A DNA stretch of 64,000 nt from Serpens sp964410065 (GCA_964410065.1 CAYPFO010000008.1:22392-86391), one strand, 5' to 3'; counted from the stretch's first letter, positions 27,782-36,624 are shown. Numbers and translations are program-made. Notes: generated from the letters alone by a model not told the origin.

Positions 27782-28639
27782 ATGCTCCTGCCTCCCCTGA
27801 TCCGCACCTTGCTGCTTGGCCTGCTGACGGGTCTGCTTTGCGGTTGCGGCCATCTGTTCTATCTGCCCGAACCTGGCTTGCGCGGCACTCCCGATCAGCT
27901 CGGCATGCCCTATGCGGACGTGCACCTGCATGCGGCGGATGGCGCGCGTCTGCATGGCTGGTGGCTGCCCGCGCGACTTGGCGATGGCGAACACAGCAAA
28001 GGGGTGATCTATTTTCTGCATGGCAATGCGGAAAATATCAGTACGCACTTCGCTGCCATGAGCTGGATTACCTTCTCCGGTTGGGATCTGTTCATTCTCG
28101 ACTATCGAGGCTTTGGCTTGTCGCAGGGCTCGCCGAACATCCCCAGCGTGTACCTGGATGCTGAAGCCGGGCTCAAATGGGCCACGCACCAGGCACAGAG
28201 CCGGCAACTGCCCCTGGTGGTGCTTGGGCAGAGCCTTGGCGGCGCGGTTGCCGCCACCCTGGTTGCGCAAAGCCCGCCGGATCAGGTCAGCGCACTGATT
28301 CTGGACAGCGCCTTCTCCAGCTACCGGCGCATCGCTCGCGAAATACTGGCTCAGCCTTGGCTGACCACCCTGTTTCGCTACCCACTGGCGTGGACCATTC
28401 GCGATGATTACAGCCCTGAGCATTTCCTGGCCCAGCGTCCGCCCATGCCGTTGCTGGTCATGCACGGTTGCGCAGACCGGGTCGTGCCTTGCTCCCATGG
28501 CAAACGTCTTTATCGCCTGGCCGGCGAGCCCGCTTGGCTATGGCTTTCCCCCGACGCCCGGCATCAGGAAATGCTGGCCAGCAGGCACTGGCGCACACAA
28601 CTTCTGGAGTGGCTGGAAGGGCAGGTGCTCACCCACTGA
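27782..28639 (+). CDS. Alpha/beta hydrolase, probable lipoprotein (YfhR/BEM46-like)
   Basis: A 285-residue hydrolase. The N-terminus MLLPPLIRTLLLGLLTGLLC leads to a Cys in GCGH that reads as a lipobox. Then the oxyanion-hole motif YFLHGNAENIS, the nucleophile elbow LGQSLGGAVA (Ser about 141), the Asp in VMHGCADRVV and the His in PDARHQEM complete the triad. It resembles the BEM46/ABHD13 group found in many bacteria; the substrate is unknown. Confidence 0.88.
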   Translation: MLLPPLIRTLLLGLLTGLLCGCGHLFYLPEPGLRGTPDQLGMPYADVHLHAADGARLHGWWLPARLGDGEHSKGVIYFLHGNAENISTHFAAMSWITFSGWDLFILDYRGFGLSQGSPNIPSVYLDAEAGLKWATHQAQSRQLPLVVLGQSLGGAVAATLVAQSPPDQVSALILDSAFSSYRRIAREILAQPWLTTLFRYPLAWTIRDDYSPEHFLAQRPPMPLLVMHGCADRVVPCSHGKRLYRLAGEPAWLWLSPDARHQEMLASRHWRTQLLEWLEGQVLTH

Positions 28640-28755
28640 GCGGAGCACGCTGTCGACGGAGCAGAGCATGACGAACACAATGGATCTATCCAGCCTCGCG
28701 TCAGCCTGCCACCCGTGGCCATAGTAAAATCGCGCACCCATTCAAGGAGTTACCC

Positions 28756-29370
28756 ATGCTCGGCGTGACCGACTACGGCGCATTTGTCATCGCTTTCATT
28801 GTCCTGCTGGCCATTCCCGGCCCAGGCAACTTCGCTCTGATCACCTCCACCAGCAAAGGCGGCATCAAAGGCGGCCTGGCCTCCACCTTCGGGATCATTT
28901 TTGGCGACCAGGTCCTGATGTGGCTGGCGGTCGCCGGCGTGGCAGCGCTGCTGGCCGCCTACCCGGCAGCGTTCAATGCGATGCAATGGCTTGGCGCGGC
29001 CTATCTGGCCTGGCTGGGCGGAAAGATGCTGCTGAGCAAACCCGGCGATGGGCCGGCGCTGGTGATCAAGCCGAAACACTTTTTGCGCCAGACCCTGCTG
29101 ATCACCTTGCTCAATCCCAAGGCGATCATCTTCTACATGGCATTCCTGCCGCTGTTCGTCGATCCTGCCCGTCACCGGGGGCTGATGACCTTCGGCTTCC
29201 TGGCCGTAACCGTCGCGGTGCTGACTTTTGCCTATGGTCTGATCGTGACCCTGCTCACCCACACCCTAGCCGAGCGCCTGCGCAGTATTCCGGCCGTCAC
29301 CCGCTCATTGGAAAAGCTTGCCGGTGTCTGCCTGATCGCCTTTGGCATCAAGCTGGTCATCAGTCGGTAA
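28756..29370 (+). CDS. LysE/RhtB-family amino-acid exporter
   Basis: A 204-residue inner-membrane protein with six predicted helices and the family signature IPGPGNFALITSTSKGGIKG near the start, plus TLLITLLNPKAIIFYMAFLP in the middle. It would export an amino acid or a related compound; the substrate cannot be deduced. AAGGAG lies eight bases before the ATG. Confidence 0.92.
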   Translation: MLGVTDYGAFVIAFIVLLAIPGPGNFALITSTSKGGIKGGLASTFGIIFGDQVLMWLAVAGVAALLAAYPAAFNAMQWLGAAYLAWLGGKMLLSKPGDGPALVIKPKHFLRQTLLITLLNPKAIIFYMAFLPLFVDPARHRGLMTFGFLAVTVAVLTFAYGLIVTLLTHTLAERLRSIPAVTRSLEKLAGVCLIAFGIKLVISR

Positions 29371-29528
29371 GCCGGCCAGTGACCGGCACGCCAAGACCTT
29401 GACCCCAGCTTGCGCACTGTGGGACATCGCCCTCTTTTCGATTACTGACGCCGCTCTATAATGCGCGGCGCCGTTTCAATGGCAGCGGCTGCTGCCGAAT
29501 AACCTGGAAGTCCCACCTGGAGTTCACC

Positions 29529-30305
29529 ATGTTCCGTCCGCTTACTGCCCTGCTGCTGGCCGGCAGCACCCTGGCTTGTGCCCAGGCCAATGCAACCGAT
29601 TTGCTGCAATGGCACAACAACAGCCTGACCTACCTGTATGGCAAGAATTTCAAGGTGGATGCACCCATCCAGCAAACCCTGACCTTCGAACACGCCAGTG
29701 GCTGGAGCGTGGGCGACCTGTTTCTGTTCGTCGACTCGATTCACTTCAATGGCAAAGGCAACGACAACGGCCGCGACGACAGTACGCTGTACGGTGAATT
29801 TTCGCCGCGCCTGTCGCTGGGCAAACTGAGCGGCAGCGACCTGTCCGTCGGCCCGGTCAAGGATGTACTGCTGGCCACCACCTATGAATTCGGTGAAGGC
29901 GATGTGGAGACCTACCTGATCGGTCCAGGTTTTGACCTGGCCCTGCCCGGTTTCGACTACTTTCAGCTGAATTTCTACCGCCGCCATACCGAGAGCGGCC
30001 GCGATGGCGATGGTGTCTGGCAGATCACCCCGGCGTGGAGCTACACCATCCCCGTGGGCTCCTCCGACCTGGTGATTGACGGCTTCATGGACTGGGTCGT
30101 GGACAACGACAAGGGCTACCACGCCAACCTGCACTTCAACCCGCAGATCAAATATGACCTGGGCAAGGCGCTGAGCCTGGGCGAAAAACAGCTGTACGTG
30201 GGTATCGAATACGATTACTGGAAGGACAAGTACGGCATCGAAGACAGCAGCGCTTTCCGCACCGAGCAAAACACCGCCAGCCTGCTGGTGAAGGTGCACT
30301 TCTAA
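29529..30305 (+). CDS. Tsx/OmpK-like outer membrane nucleoside channel
   Basis: A 258-residue beta-barrel protein with a signal peptide (about 1-22, ending ANA) and the features of the Tsx/OmpK family: TDLLQWHNNSLTYLYGKNFK near the N-terminus, WSVGDLFLFVDSI, and strand-rich sequence closing with LLVKVHF. Tsx channels pass nucleosides; this is inferred from family membership. TGGAG is placed before the ATG. Confidence 0.87.
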   Translation: MFRPLTALLLAGSTLACAQANATDLLQWHNNSLTYLYGKNFKVDAPIQQTLTFEHASGWSVGDLFLFVDSIHFNGKGNDNGRDDSTLYGEFSPRLSLGKLSGSDLSVGPVKDVLLATTYEFGEGDVETYLIGPGFDLALPGFDYFQLNFYRRHTESGRDGDGVWQITPAWSYTIPVGSSDLVIDGFMDWVVDNDKGYHANLHFNPQIKYDLGKALSLGEKQLYVGIEYDYWKDKYGIEDSSAFRTEQNTASLLVKVHF

Positions 30306-30318
30306 ACGCGACACAACA

Positions 30319-30353
30319 TTCAGCCAGCCTGGCGCGATGCCAGCCTGGCTGAA
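30319..30353. terminator. Bidirectional hairpin between Tsx-like gene and GST
   Basis: TTCAGCCAGCCTGGC and GCCAGCCTGGCTGAA form a 15-bp stem with one central mismatch and a 5-base loop, placed between two convergent genes. Confidence 0.7.
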
Positions 30354-30355
30354 TC

Positions 30356-30958
30356 TCAGTCGAGCATACGCACATGCCGGGGATGGCTGGCTACGAGTGT
30401 CAGCCAGGCACGAATCGCCGGGTAGCCTTCCAGGTCAAAGCCCCCTTCCTGTGCCACATGTGTGAAGGGATACAGCGCCACGTCAGCAATGGAATAGGAA
30501 TCGCCCACCAGGTAAGTCGTACGTTTAAGCTGCTGCTCCATCACATTCAAGGCGTGATAGCCATCCAGCTGTCTGGCCTTGTATTCGGCCATGCGATCCT
30601 CGGGCAGCCCGAGGAACAGCTTGATATAGCGCGCCAGACCGACATACGGCTCATGGCTGTACTGCTCGAAGAATTGCCACTGCAACACTTGGGTACGCAG
30701 ACGCGGTTCGCTGGGCAAAAACTCGCTGCCATCGGCCAGGAAGTTGAGAATCGCGTTGGACTCCCACAGGCAGGTGCCGTCTTCCAGCTCCAGCACCGGA
30801 ATCTTGCCGTTGGGGTTCTTCTTGAGGAACTCCTCCGAGCGGGTCGCGCCATGCAAGAGATTCACCGGAATCCATTCGTAGGGCCGATCCAGCAGATGCA
30901 GCATCAGCTTGACCTTGTAACAGTTGCCCGAACGATAATCGCCGTAAACCTTGTACAT
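30356..30958 (-). CDS. Glutathione S-transferase family protein
   Basis: A 200-residue two-domain GST. The thioredoxin-like N-domain begins MYKVYGDYRSGNCYKVKLML (the Ser/Cys after YRSGN is the likely glutathione-activating site) and has the cis-Pro segment GKIPVLELEDG followed by WESNAILNFLA. The helical C-domain includes YSIADVALYPFTHVA with the N-capping box. GGAG is seven bases before ATG 30958. The gene starts 28 bases after the aminotransferase stop on the same strand, so they may form an operon. Confidence 0.9.
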   Translation of the reverse strand: MYKVYGDYRSGNCYKVKLMLHLLDRPYEWIPVNLLHGATRSEEFLKKNPNGKIPVLELEDGTCLWESNAILNFLADGSEFLPSEPRLRTQVLQWQFFEQYSHEPYVGLARYIKLFLGLPEDRMAEYKARQLDGYHALNVMEQQLKRTTYLVGDSYSIADVALYPFTHVAQEGGFDLEGYPAIRAWLTLVASHPRHVRMLD

Positions 30959-30986
30959 AACGCGCTCCTGATCTCCGAGTAGTGCC

Positions 30987-32153
30987 CTATGCGAGGGCGC
31001 AGGCTTGTCCGTCACGAATCACCTTGGCCAGGCGACGCACGCCCTCGTCCAGGCGCTCCGGCGGCACATGACTGAAGTTAAGCCGCATATAGCCGGGATT
31101 CTTCTCCGGATCGATAAAGAATGCCTCTCCTGGCATGAACGCCACGTCCACATCCAGGGCTTTCTGCATAACCGTACGGGTATCGAACGGTTGCTTCAGT
31201 TTCAACCAGAAGAACAACCCGCCCTGGGGAATCTCCCAGTCGGCCAGATCGCCGAAGTGTTCTTCCAGGACGCTCTGCATGGTATCGCGGCGTTCCCGGT
31301 AAAAGCTGCGCAGCTCGACCAGATGCTGCTGGAACTTCTCGGTGCCCAGCCACTGCGCCGCCTGCCACTGGCCGACGCGGTTGGTGTGCAAGTCAGCGGC
31401 CTGCTTCAGACGCAGCAGGTAGGGGTAGAGCTCCTTGCTGCAAATCAGGTAACCCACGCGCAAGCCTGGCAAGAGCGTCTTGGAGACGGTGCCGGTGTAG
31501 ATCCAGGCGGTTTTGCGCAGACGGCTGGTGATCGACGTCGGCTGCTGGTCGTCGTACACCAGCTCGCGGTACGGCTCGTCTTCGATCAGGGTCACGCCGA
31601 ATTCGTCCAGCAGTGCGGCCACTGCGTCGCGCTTGGCATCGCTGTAACGCACCGCCGACGGGTTCTGGAAGGTCGGGATCAGGTAAGCGAAGGCCGGCTT
31701 GCTGCGCTCCAGCAACGCACGCAGGGAGTCGATATTCGGGCCGTCGGTCTCCTGGGGAATTTCCAGGCAATCGGCACCGAACAGCTGGAAGGACTGCAAT
31801 GCGGCCAGGTAGGTCGGCGACTCCACCAGCACTTGCGTGCCCGGATCGACGAACAACTTGGTGGCCAGGTCCAGTGCTTGCTGCGAACCACAGGTGACCA
31901 GCACCTGGGAGGCATCGCAGTCAATGCCCAGCTTGCGCGCGTCGGCGGCGATCAGCTCGCGCAACTCCGGCTCGCCTTCGCTCATGCCGTACTGGGAGAC
32001 GGACGTGGGCATCGCGCTCCAGTCGACCTTGGGCAACATGGGCTCGGCCGGCAAACCGCCGGCGAAGGACATGACTTCCGGACGCTGTGCAGCGGCAAGA
32101 ATTTCACGAATCAGAGAACCTTTTAAACGTGCGATACGTTCAGAGAAAGCCAT
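30987..32153 (-). CDS. PLP-dependent aminotransferase, class I/II (2-aminoadipate/MocR-like branch)
   Basis: An aminotransferase of about 388 residues. It has the substrate-pocket segment VMSFAGGLPAEPMLP, the cofactor-binding CGSQQALDLATKLFV and PTFQNPSAVRYS, and TGTVSKTLLPGLRVGYLI with the Schiff-base Lys and phosphate-binding Arg. This pattern is seen in 2-aminoadipate/multi-substrate aminotransferases. ATG 32153 is preferred to an in-frame TTG at 32192 that lies inside the operator. It faces a MarR gene across a perfect palindrome and is probably its target. Confidence 0.9.
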   Translation of the reverse strand: MAFSERIARLKGSLIREILAAAQRPEVMSFAGGLPAEPMLPKVDWSAMPTSVSQYGMSEGEPELRELIAADARKLGIDCDASQVLVTCGSQQALDLATKLFVDPGTQVLVESPTYLAALQSFQLFGADCLEIPQETDGPNIDSLRALLERSKPAFAYLIPTFQNPSAVRYSDAKRDAVAALLDEFGVTLIEDEPYRELVYDDQQPTSITSRLRKTAWIYTGTVSKTLLPGLRVGYLICSKELYPYLLRLKQAADLHTNRVGQWQAAQWLGTEKFQQHLVELRSFYRERRDTMQSVLEEHFGDLADWEIPQGGLFFWLKLKQPFDTRTVMQKALDVDVAFMPGEAFFIDPEKNPGYMRLNFSHVPPERLDEGVRRLAKVIRDGQACALA

Positions 32154-32181
32154 GGATGCCACCGCTGCCGAAAAAGAGTAG

Positions 32182-32208
32182 ATTTGGGTCAAATTGATTG
32201 ACCCAAAT
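32182..32208. promoter_or_regulatory. 27-bp perfect palindrome, probable MarR operator
   Basis: ATTTGGGTCAA and TTGACCCAAAT are exact 11-base arms with a 5-base spacer, in the 82-bp gap between divergent genes (29 bases from the aminotransferase ATG, 28 from the marR ATG). MarR proteins bind such palindromes in their own divergent promoters. Confidence 0.75.
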
Positions 32209-32235
32209 TACGCCTTTGATCACAGGAACGTCAAT

Positions 32236-32673
32236 ATGACTGACCTAAAAACAAGCACGGACCAGCGCCAGGTCATGGAAGACTTTTTCGGCAGCTACCG
32301 GGCCTTCACGGCCAAGCCCGACGAGATGCTCGCCCGCCGCGGCTTATCCCGGGTGCACCATCGCATCCTGTTTTTCATTGCCCACAAGCCGGGGCTGAGC
32401 ATCAGCGAATTACTGACCCTGCTCGGCGTCAGCAAACAGGCCCTCAACATTCCGCTGCGCCAACTGGTGGAAATGCAACTGGTGGAAAGCGTCACCTCGG
32501 CCGACGACAAACGTAAACGCCTGCTTGGACTGACTGCCGCCGGCATCAAACTCGAACAGACGCTACGCCGTGAGCAGATTCGCGTGCTGCAACGGGTGTT
32601 TGCTGAAGTCGGCGAAGACGCTGTCGCCGGCTGGCTGGCGGTGAATCAGGTGATGTGCAAGAGTCTCGGCTGA
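32236..32673 (+). CDS. MarR-family transcriptional regulator
   Basis: A 145-residue winged-helix regulator. The recognition region is LSISELLTLLGVSKQALNIP and the wing carries SADDKRKRLLGLTAAG, both typical. ATG 32236 follows AGGA at a good distance. It likely represses itself and the divergent aminotransferase through the palindrome at 32182-32208; the ligand is unknown. Confidence 0.9.
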   Translation: MTDLKTSTDQRQVMEDFFGSYRAFTAKPDEMLARRGLSRVHHRILFFIAHKPGLSISELLTLLGVSKQALNIPLRQLVEMQLVESVTSADDKRKRLLGLTAAGIKLEQTLRREQIRVLQRVFAEVGEDAVAGWLAVNQVMCKSLG

Positions 32674-32713
32674 TTCTTCACGTGATCAGGCATAAACCTT
32701 GTCGGGAATAAAA

Positions 32714-33928
32714 ATGAACAACCCGCCCCAGCCTACCGCTCATGTTCTGCGCGACACCTCGCTCTCTGCCATCGTCGCTGGCTTTATCGCCATGCTCACC
32801 GGCTACACCAGCTCGCTGGTGCTGATGTTTCAGGCCGGCCAGGCCGCCGGGCTCAGCAGCGGACAAATTTCATCATGGATCTGGGCGCTGTCGATCGGCA
32901 TGGCCGTCACCTGCATCGGCTTGTCGCTGCGCTACCGCGCCCCGGTGATGATCGCCTGGTCCACGCCAGGCGCTGCCCTGTTGATCAGCAGCCTGCCAGG
33001 CGTGCCCTACGGCGAGGCCATCGGCGCGTATATCATCGCTTCGGCGATGATCGTGCTGTGTGGCCTGACCGGCAGCTTCGATCGCATCATGCGACACATT
33101 CCCGCCTCGCTCGCCGCCGCGCTGCTGGCGGGCGTGCTGTTCAAGATCGGCCTGGAAATCGGTGTAGCCGCCGAGCAGCAACCGCTGCTGGTGATCGCCA
33201 TGCTCGCAGCCTATCTGCTGGGCAAACGCCTACTGCCCCGCTATGCAGTGCTCGCGGCCCTGCTGGTTGGTTGCGCTCTGGCAGGCGTATTGGGTTTGCT
33301 GGACTTTCGCGGTTTCGAATTGCAGTTGGCGATCCCGGAGTGGACCACGCCCGCCTTTTCCATCTCGGCCGCGATCAGCATCGGCATTCCGCTTTTCATC
33401 GTCGCCATGACCGCGCAAAACCTCCCGGGGATGGTTGTACTGCGCGCCAACGGCTATGACGTACCGGCCTCGCCCCTGCTCACGGTCAGTGGCCTGACGT
33501 CCGTGCTGCTGGCACCCTTCGGCTCCCACGGCCTCCACATGGCCGCCATCAGTGCAGCAATCTGCGCGGGTCCCGAAGCCCACGAAGACCCGAAAAAACG
33601 CTACACGGCGGCAGTGTGGTGCGGAGTGTTCTATGGCATCGCCGGCATTTTCGGCGCCACCCTCGCCGCCCTGTTCGCCGCCCTGCCCAAGGCGTTAATT
33701 CTGTCCATCGCCGCCCTGGCCTTGTTCGCCTCGATCATGGGCGGCCTGACCCAGGCCATGAGCGAACCCCGAGAACGCGAGGCCGCGCTGGTCACCTTCC
33801 TGGTCACGGCTTCAGGCATGTCCCTGTTTTCCGTCGGCTCGGCCTTCTGGGGTATCGTCGCCGGCCTACTGACGCTGGCCATCCTCACCGCAGGCGGTCG
33901 ACGCACATCAAAACCCAAAGGCTATTAA
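32714..33928 (+). CDS. BenE-family transporter (benzoate/H+ symporter-like)
   Basis: A 404-residue membrane protein with about 11-12 helices, opening LSAIVAGFIAMLTGYTSSLVL and containing APVMIAWSTPGAALL and AMTAQNLPGMVVLRANGY, which define the BenE family. No benzoate-degradation genes are nearby, so the aromatic substrate is only suggested. It lies 40 bases after marR on the same strand and may be co-transcribed with it. Confidence 0.9.
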   Translation: MNNPPQPTAHVLRDTSLSAIVAGFIAMLTGYTSSLVLMFQAGQAAGLSSGQISSWIWALSIGMAVTCIGLSLRYRAPVMIAWSTPGAALLISSLPGVPYGEAIGAYIIASAMIVLCGLTGSFDRIMRHIPASLAAALLAGVLFKIGLEIGVAAEQQPLLVIAMLAAYLLGKRLLPRYAVLAALLVGCALAGVLGLLDFRGFELQLAIPEWTTPAFSISAAISIGIPLFIVAMTAQNLPGMVVLRANGYDVPASPLLTVSGLTSVLLAPFGSHGLHMAAISAAICAGPEAHEDPKKRYTAAVWCGVFYGIAGIFGATLAALFAALPKALILSIAALALFASIMGGLTQAMSEPREREAALVTFLVTASGMSLFSVGSAFWGIVAGLLTLAILTAGGRRTSKPKGY

Positions 33929-33958
33929 CTGATCGAGAAGACGGTTTGAGTGGGAGGA

Positions 33959-34171
33959 TCAGCCCAGCCTGCTCACACGTTCCATGTCATCCCCGACCAG
34001 CCGCAAGATGTCGGCATCATGGTTGAGATGATGAATAACGCTCAGCAAACGCTGGCGCATGAGGTCGTCGGGAATCTTCTCGGCAGCCCGCATGATTTCA
34101 AGCGCGGCCGATTCATTGTGACAGGCCACCGAATCGAGTGTCCGGTGCAGTTTTTTCAAGGCGCGGTCCAT
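33959..34171 (-). CDS. Small helical protein of unknown function
   Basis: A 70-residue protein read from ATG 34171 (MDRALKKLHRTLDSVACHNE to the stop at 33959). It is predicted all-helical, with charged helices and codon use like the host genes. I do not recognise the family. It ends 30 bases from the convergent BenE gene. Confidence 0.5.
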   Translation of the reverse strand: MDRALKKLHRTLDSVACHNESAALEIMRAAEKIPDDLMRQRLLSVIHHLNHDADILRLVGDDMERVSRLG

Positions 34172-34314
34172 GTGCGTACCATCGTCCAATGGATGACGAT
34201 CGAAGGATAACAGCCATTTGCGCTTAGTTTTTCTGCCCCACTGATTTCAGATCGGCGGCATAAAGGCAAGGAGCCAGCCGTACCTTGCCCCGCTATCCCA
34301 ACTGTATCGCAGGG

Positions 34315-35109
34315 TTACTCGACTCCCGCCGGGTCGGGAAAAGCCTGCCGCAACAACACAGGCAGCAGCTCGCCTGCCGACCCGACCAAGCTGATTTCCC
34401 GCGCATGCCGACTGGCCACGGGCTGCGGGTTGATATGCAACACCATTGCGCCGTGCTCCAGTGCCAACAGAGGAATCTGAGCCGCCGGCTGCACCACCCC
34501 GGATGTGCCAATCGAGAGCAGGCAATCGCACTCGCGGGCAGCGGCGAAGGCCTGACGAAAAGCGGCTTCAGGCAACGACTCGCCGAACCAGACCACACCG
34601 GGACGCACCTTGCCGTTGCAATGCTGGCAACGCGGCGGCTCGATGCGCCGACCCTCCTCAGGCTCGACTGGCGTGTCCGCCAGACCGACATAAGGCCGCG
34701 CGCAGGCGAAGCAGCGCGGCGTATGCAAGCTACCGTGCAAGTGAATCACCTGCGGGCTGCCGGCACGCTCGTGCAGGTCATCGACGTTCTGGGTGATCAG
34801 CGAGAGCTTCGGCACCCGCCGCGCCAACTCGACAATGGCCCGATGTGCCGCATTGGGCTGCGCCTGCAACACCTTCATGCGCCGCCACTCGTACCAGCCC
34901 CAGACCACCGCCGGATCACGACGAAACGCCTGGGGCGTGGCCAGCTCGGCTGGATCGAAGCGCTCCCACAACCCGCTCAACGCATCGCGAAAGGTGGGAA
35001 TGTTGCTTTCCGCCGAGACACCAGCTCCGGTGAAGACCACCAGATGCTCCACGGATTGCAGCGAGGCCAAGGTTTCGGCTGGAAGAGTGAGAGGTTGGTT
35101 TGTGTTCAA
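34315..35109 (-). CDS. Sirtuin NAD-dependent protein deacylase
   Basis: A 264-residue SIR2-type enzyme that removes acyl groups from lysine using NAD. Motifs in order: FTGAGVSAESNIPTFRD, then a WYEWRR segment, TQNVDDLHERAG, the catalytic HLHGS, a zinc site CFAC...CQHC, and VRPGVVWFGESLP. The WYEWRR and GESLP features are usual in bacterial CobB-like class III sirtuins. It is complete and probably cytoplasmic. Confidence 0.94.
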   Translation of the reverse strand: MNTNQPLTLPAETLASLQSVEHLVVFTGAGVSAESNIPTFRDALSGLWERFDPAELATPQAFRRDPAVVWGWYEWRRMKVLQAQPNAAHRAIVELARRVPKLSLITQNVDDLHERAGSPQVIHLHGSLHTPRCFACARPYVGLADTPVEPEEGRRIEPPRCQHCNGKVRPGVVWFGESLPEAAFRQAFAAARECDCLLSIGTSGVVQPAAQIPLLALEHGAMVLHINPQPVASRHAREISLVGSAGELLPVLLRQAFPDPAGVE

Positions 35110-35277
35110 TTTGACTATCCGTGCATTAGCTATTGGCTAGAGCATTGCCCAAGCGAGTGTTATGCACCCTATCGCATTGCCTTGGGCTGGACGCCCGATG
35201 AGCACACCGCCGACAGAGCATGGCTGTGTGGTTTCTACAGCCTCATTCCGCACCATTTGTCGCAGAGGAGGCGGCAT

Positions 35278-35454
35278 ATGGACCACAAGCCTACGTTTAT
35301 AGGCTTGTGTGGCGAGGCCACCCCATCGGTGATTCGTTGGCCTGCTACATTGGAGTCGTCACGGCGTGCGGGTTATTTTGAGTTCCGCCACGTGGATCCA
35401 GTAACCCACTCTCACCTCGTACATCATGCAACGAGACTCCGAAGGAACGGATAA
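35278..35454 (+). CDS. Possible small protein, unknown
   Basis: A 58-codon frame (MDHKPTFIGLCGEATPSVIR...) with an unusually good ribosome site (GAGGAGG, six bases from the ATG) and ending five bases before the next gene. Codon use is not strongly host-like, and a 10-bp hairpin (35284-35309) lies over its first codons. No family recognised; it may be spurious. Confidence 0.3.
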   Translation: MDHKPTFIGLCGEATPSVIRWPATLESSRRAGYFEFRHVDPVTHSHLVHHATRLRRNG

Positions 35455-35459
35455 AAGCT

Positions 35460-35783
35460 ATGGAAAGCAAGCACCGCTTCAAATGGGCTGCAGGCGCTGC
35501 GGTAATACTAGCCGGGAGCATGCTCCTGTACGAGAGGCAGATAAACCGCACCCAGCACAACGAGCCTCTGCCGTCGGCACAGCGTGCTGAAAGCCACCTC
35601 AAGAACATCTCCTGGCAGGCATTTTTCAAGCCAACTCAAGACTGTCTCGCCCCCAACACCGCCCAGCATGTCCACTTGTGCGCTGCCCGCGAGCAGCGTG
35701 CCCGCCAACGATTTGAATTAAGTAGGGCAGCCGGACAGGTCCAGGCACGTCCGACGTCAGCCGCTGCGCTCAAAGCACCTTAA
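35460..35783 (+). CDS. Small membrane-anchored protein of unknown function
   Basis: A 107-residue frame with an N-terminal hydrophobic helix after a charged start (MESKHRFKWAAGAAVILAGS), then a mostly polar tail. The ribosome site (GGATAAAAGCT before the ATG) is weak. It lies just outside the prophage, 216 bases from attL, with low similarity to anything I can recall. Confidence 0.4.
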   Translation: MESKHRFKWAAGAAVILAGSMLLYERQINRTQHNEPLPSAQRAESHLKNISWQAFFKPTQDCLAPNTAQHVHLCAAREQRARQRFELSRAAGQVQARPTSAAALKAP

Positions 35784-35960
35784 CGTCTGAGCGACGCTCA
35801 ACCAAACCCACCAACGAAATCTCCAGAGAATGACCGCTAGGCAATTGCTGCCATTGCACTGGCTTCCGGTCTGGCACCGTTCAGACAAGCCGTGGCTCGA
35901 CTTCGGCCAGTTGGTGAGTAACTTCCACGCTTTTTCAAAGCCTGCCGGCCTGAAACGACA

Positions 35961-35993
35961 AAGCCCCTGAAGCTCTATGAGCTTCAGGGGCTT
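35961..35993 (-). terminator. Original tRNA-Ser terminator, left of the prophage
   Basis: AAGCCCCTGAAGCTC and GAGCTTCAGGGGCTT form a perfect 15-bp stem with a 3-base loop. It stands directly outside attL, where the tRNA-Ser 3' flank would have been before phage integration. The prophage carries a diverged copy at 45061-45096. Confidence 0.75.
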
Positions 35994-35999
35994 AGCGTT

Positions 36000-36034
36000 T
36001 TGCAATATGGCGGGAAGATAGGGATTTGAACCCT
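36000..36034. repeat. attL of the filamentous prophage (35-bp core)
   Basis: A 35-base stretch (TTGCAATATGGCGGGAAGAT... to GAACCCT) that repeats exactly at 45101-45135, where it covers the 3' end of tRNA-Ser. It marks the left boundary of the element. Confidence 0.93.
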
Positions 36035-36126
36035 TTTTTTGCCGTTTCGCTTGGACGCAATGCGTTGTGTTGTCTGGTTTGGCGCTGTCTTGCCGTGTCG
36101 TTCGATCGCTTTGCGGCCCTGTGTTT

Positions 36127-36146
36127 TCGACACTTTATCGACACTT
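36127..36146. promoter_or_regulatory. Left pair of integrase arm-type sites
   Basis: Two direct copies of TCGACACTT start 11 bases apart (36127 and 36138), 92 bases inside attL. The same pair with the same 11-base period occurs at 45026-45045 near attR. One-helical-turn spacing fits binding of integrase or excisionase subunits to arm sites of attP (inference). Confidence 0.6.
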
Positions 36147-36624
36147 AGTTACGGCTGTTAAGGTCGATCCGCATTCGGCAGTTTCGGTGCTCGATGCTGC
36201 CTTTCGGGTAAGGACAGTAATCCCGTATGCGGGTTTCTTCCTTGATTCCAATTACCCGCAAGCCTTCACCCCTTGGCGGTTCCAGAGGCTGGTGAGTAAA
36301 GCCAATCGTATTGATAGCCCCTTTTGGGGTGTAGTTCCGGTCCGTGAAAACGGTTTGCTTGGGTGGTGCTGGTTGCTCTGGCGCTGCTGGCCGTGCGGTG
36401 ATTTCGGTCGGCCAGGGATTGGTTAGCTGCTCGGGTTCGGGGTTTATCCAGCGTGCTGGCTTAACTGGGGCTGTCCTGGGTGCTTCAAGCGGAATGCTTT
36501 TCGCTTGAGCAGGTATTTGTGGATTCAGAATTCCCGTTGCGCTATCGCTGAGTGCGTAAAGAAACAGCATGGGTATGGCGGTTCCGAACAGCACGGGCAA
36601 CGCCCATTTTTTTACTGCATTCAT
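36145..36624 (-). CDS. Prophage protein, unknown, membrane-anchored
   Basis: A 159-residue protein from ATG 36624 (AAGGA upstream). It has an N-terminal membrane helix (about 7-28), then a Pro-rich linker (about 35-90) and a C-terminal region with RDYCPYPKGSIEHRNCRM that has two Cys likely to form a disulfide in the periplasm. It is on the strand opposite to the phage structural genes, next to the repressor, so it may be expressed in the lysogen. A role in superinfection exclusion or surface change is only a guess from position. Confidence 0.65.
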   Translation of the reverse strand: MNAVKKWALPVLFGTAIPMLFLYALSDSATGILNPQIPAQAKSIPLEAPRTAPVKPARWINPEPEQLTNPWPTEITARPAAPEQPAPPKQTVFTDRNYTPKGAINTIGFTHQPLEPPRGEGLRVIGIKEETRIRDYCPYPKGSIEHRNCRMRIDLNSRN

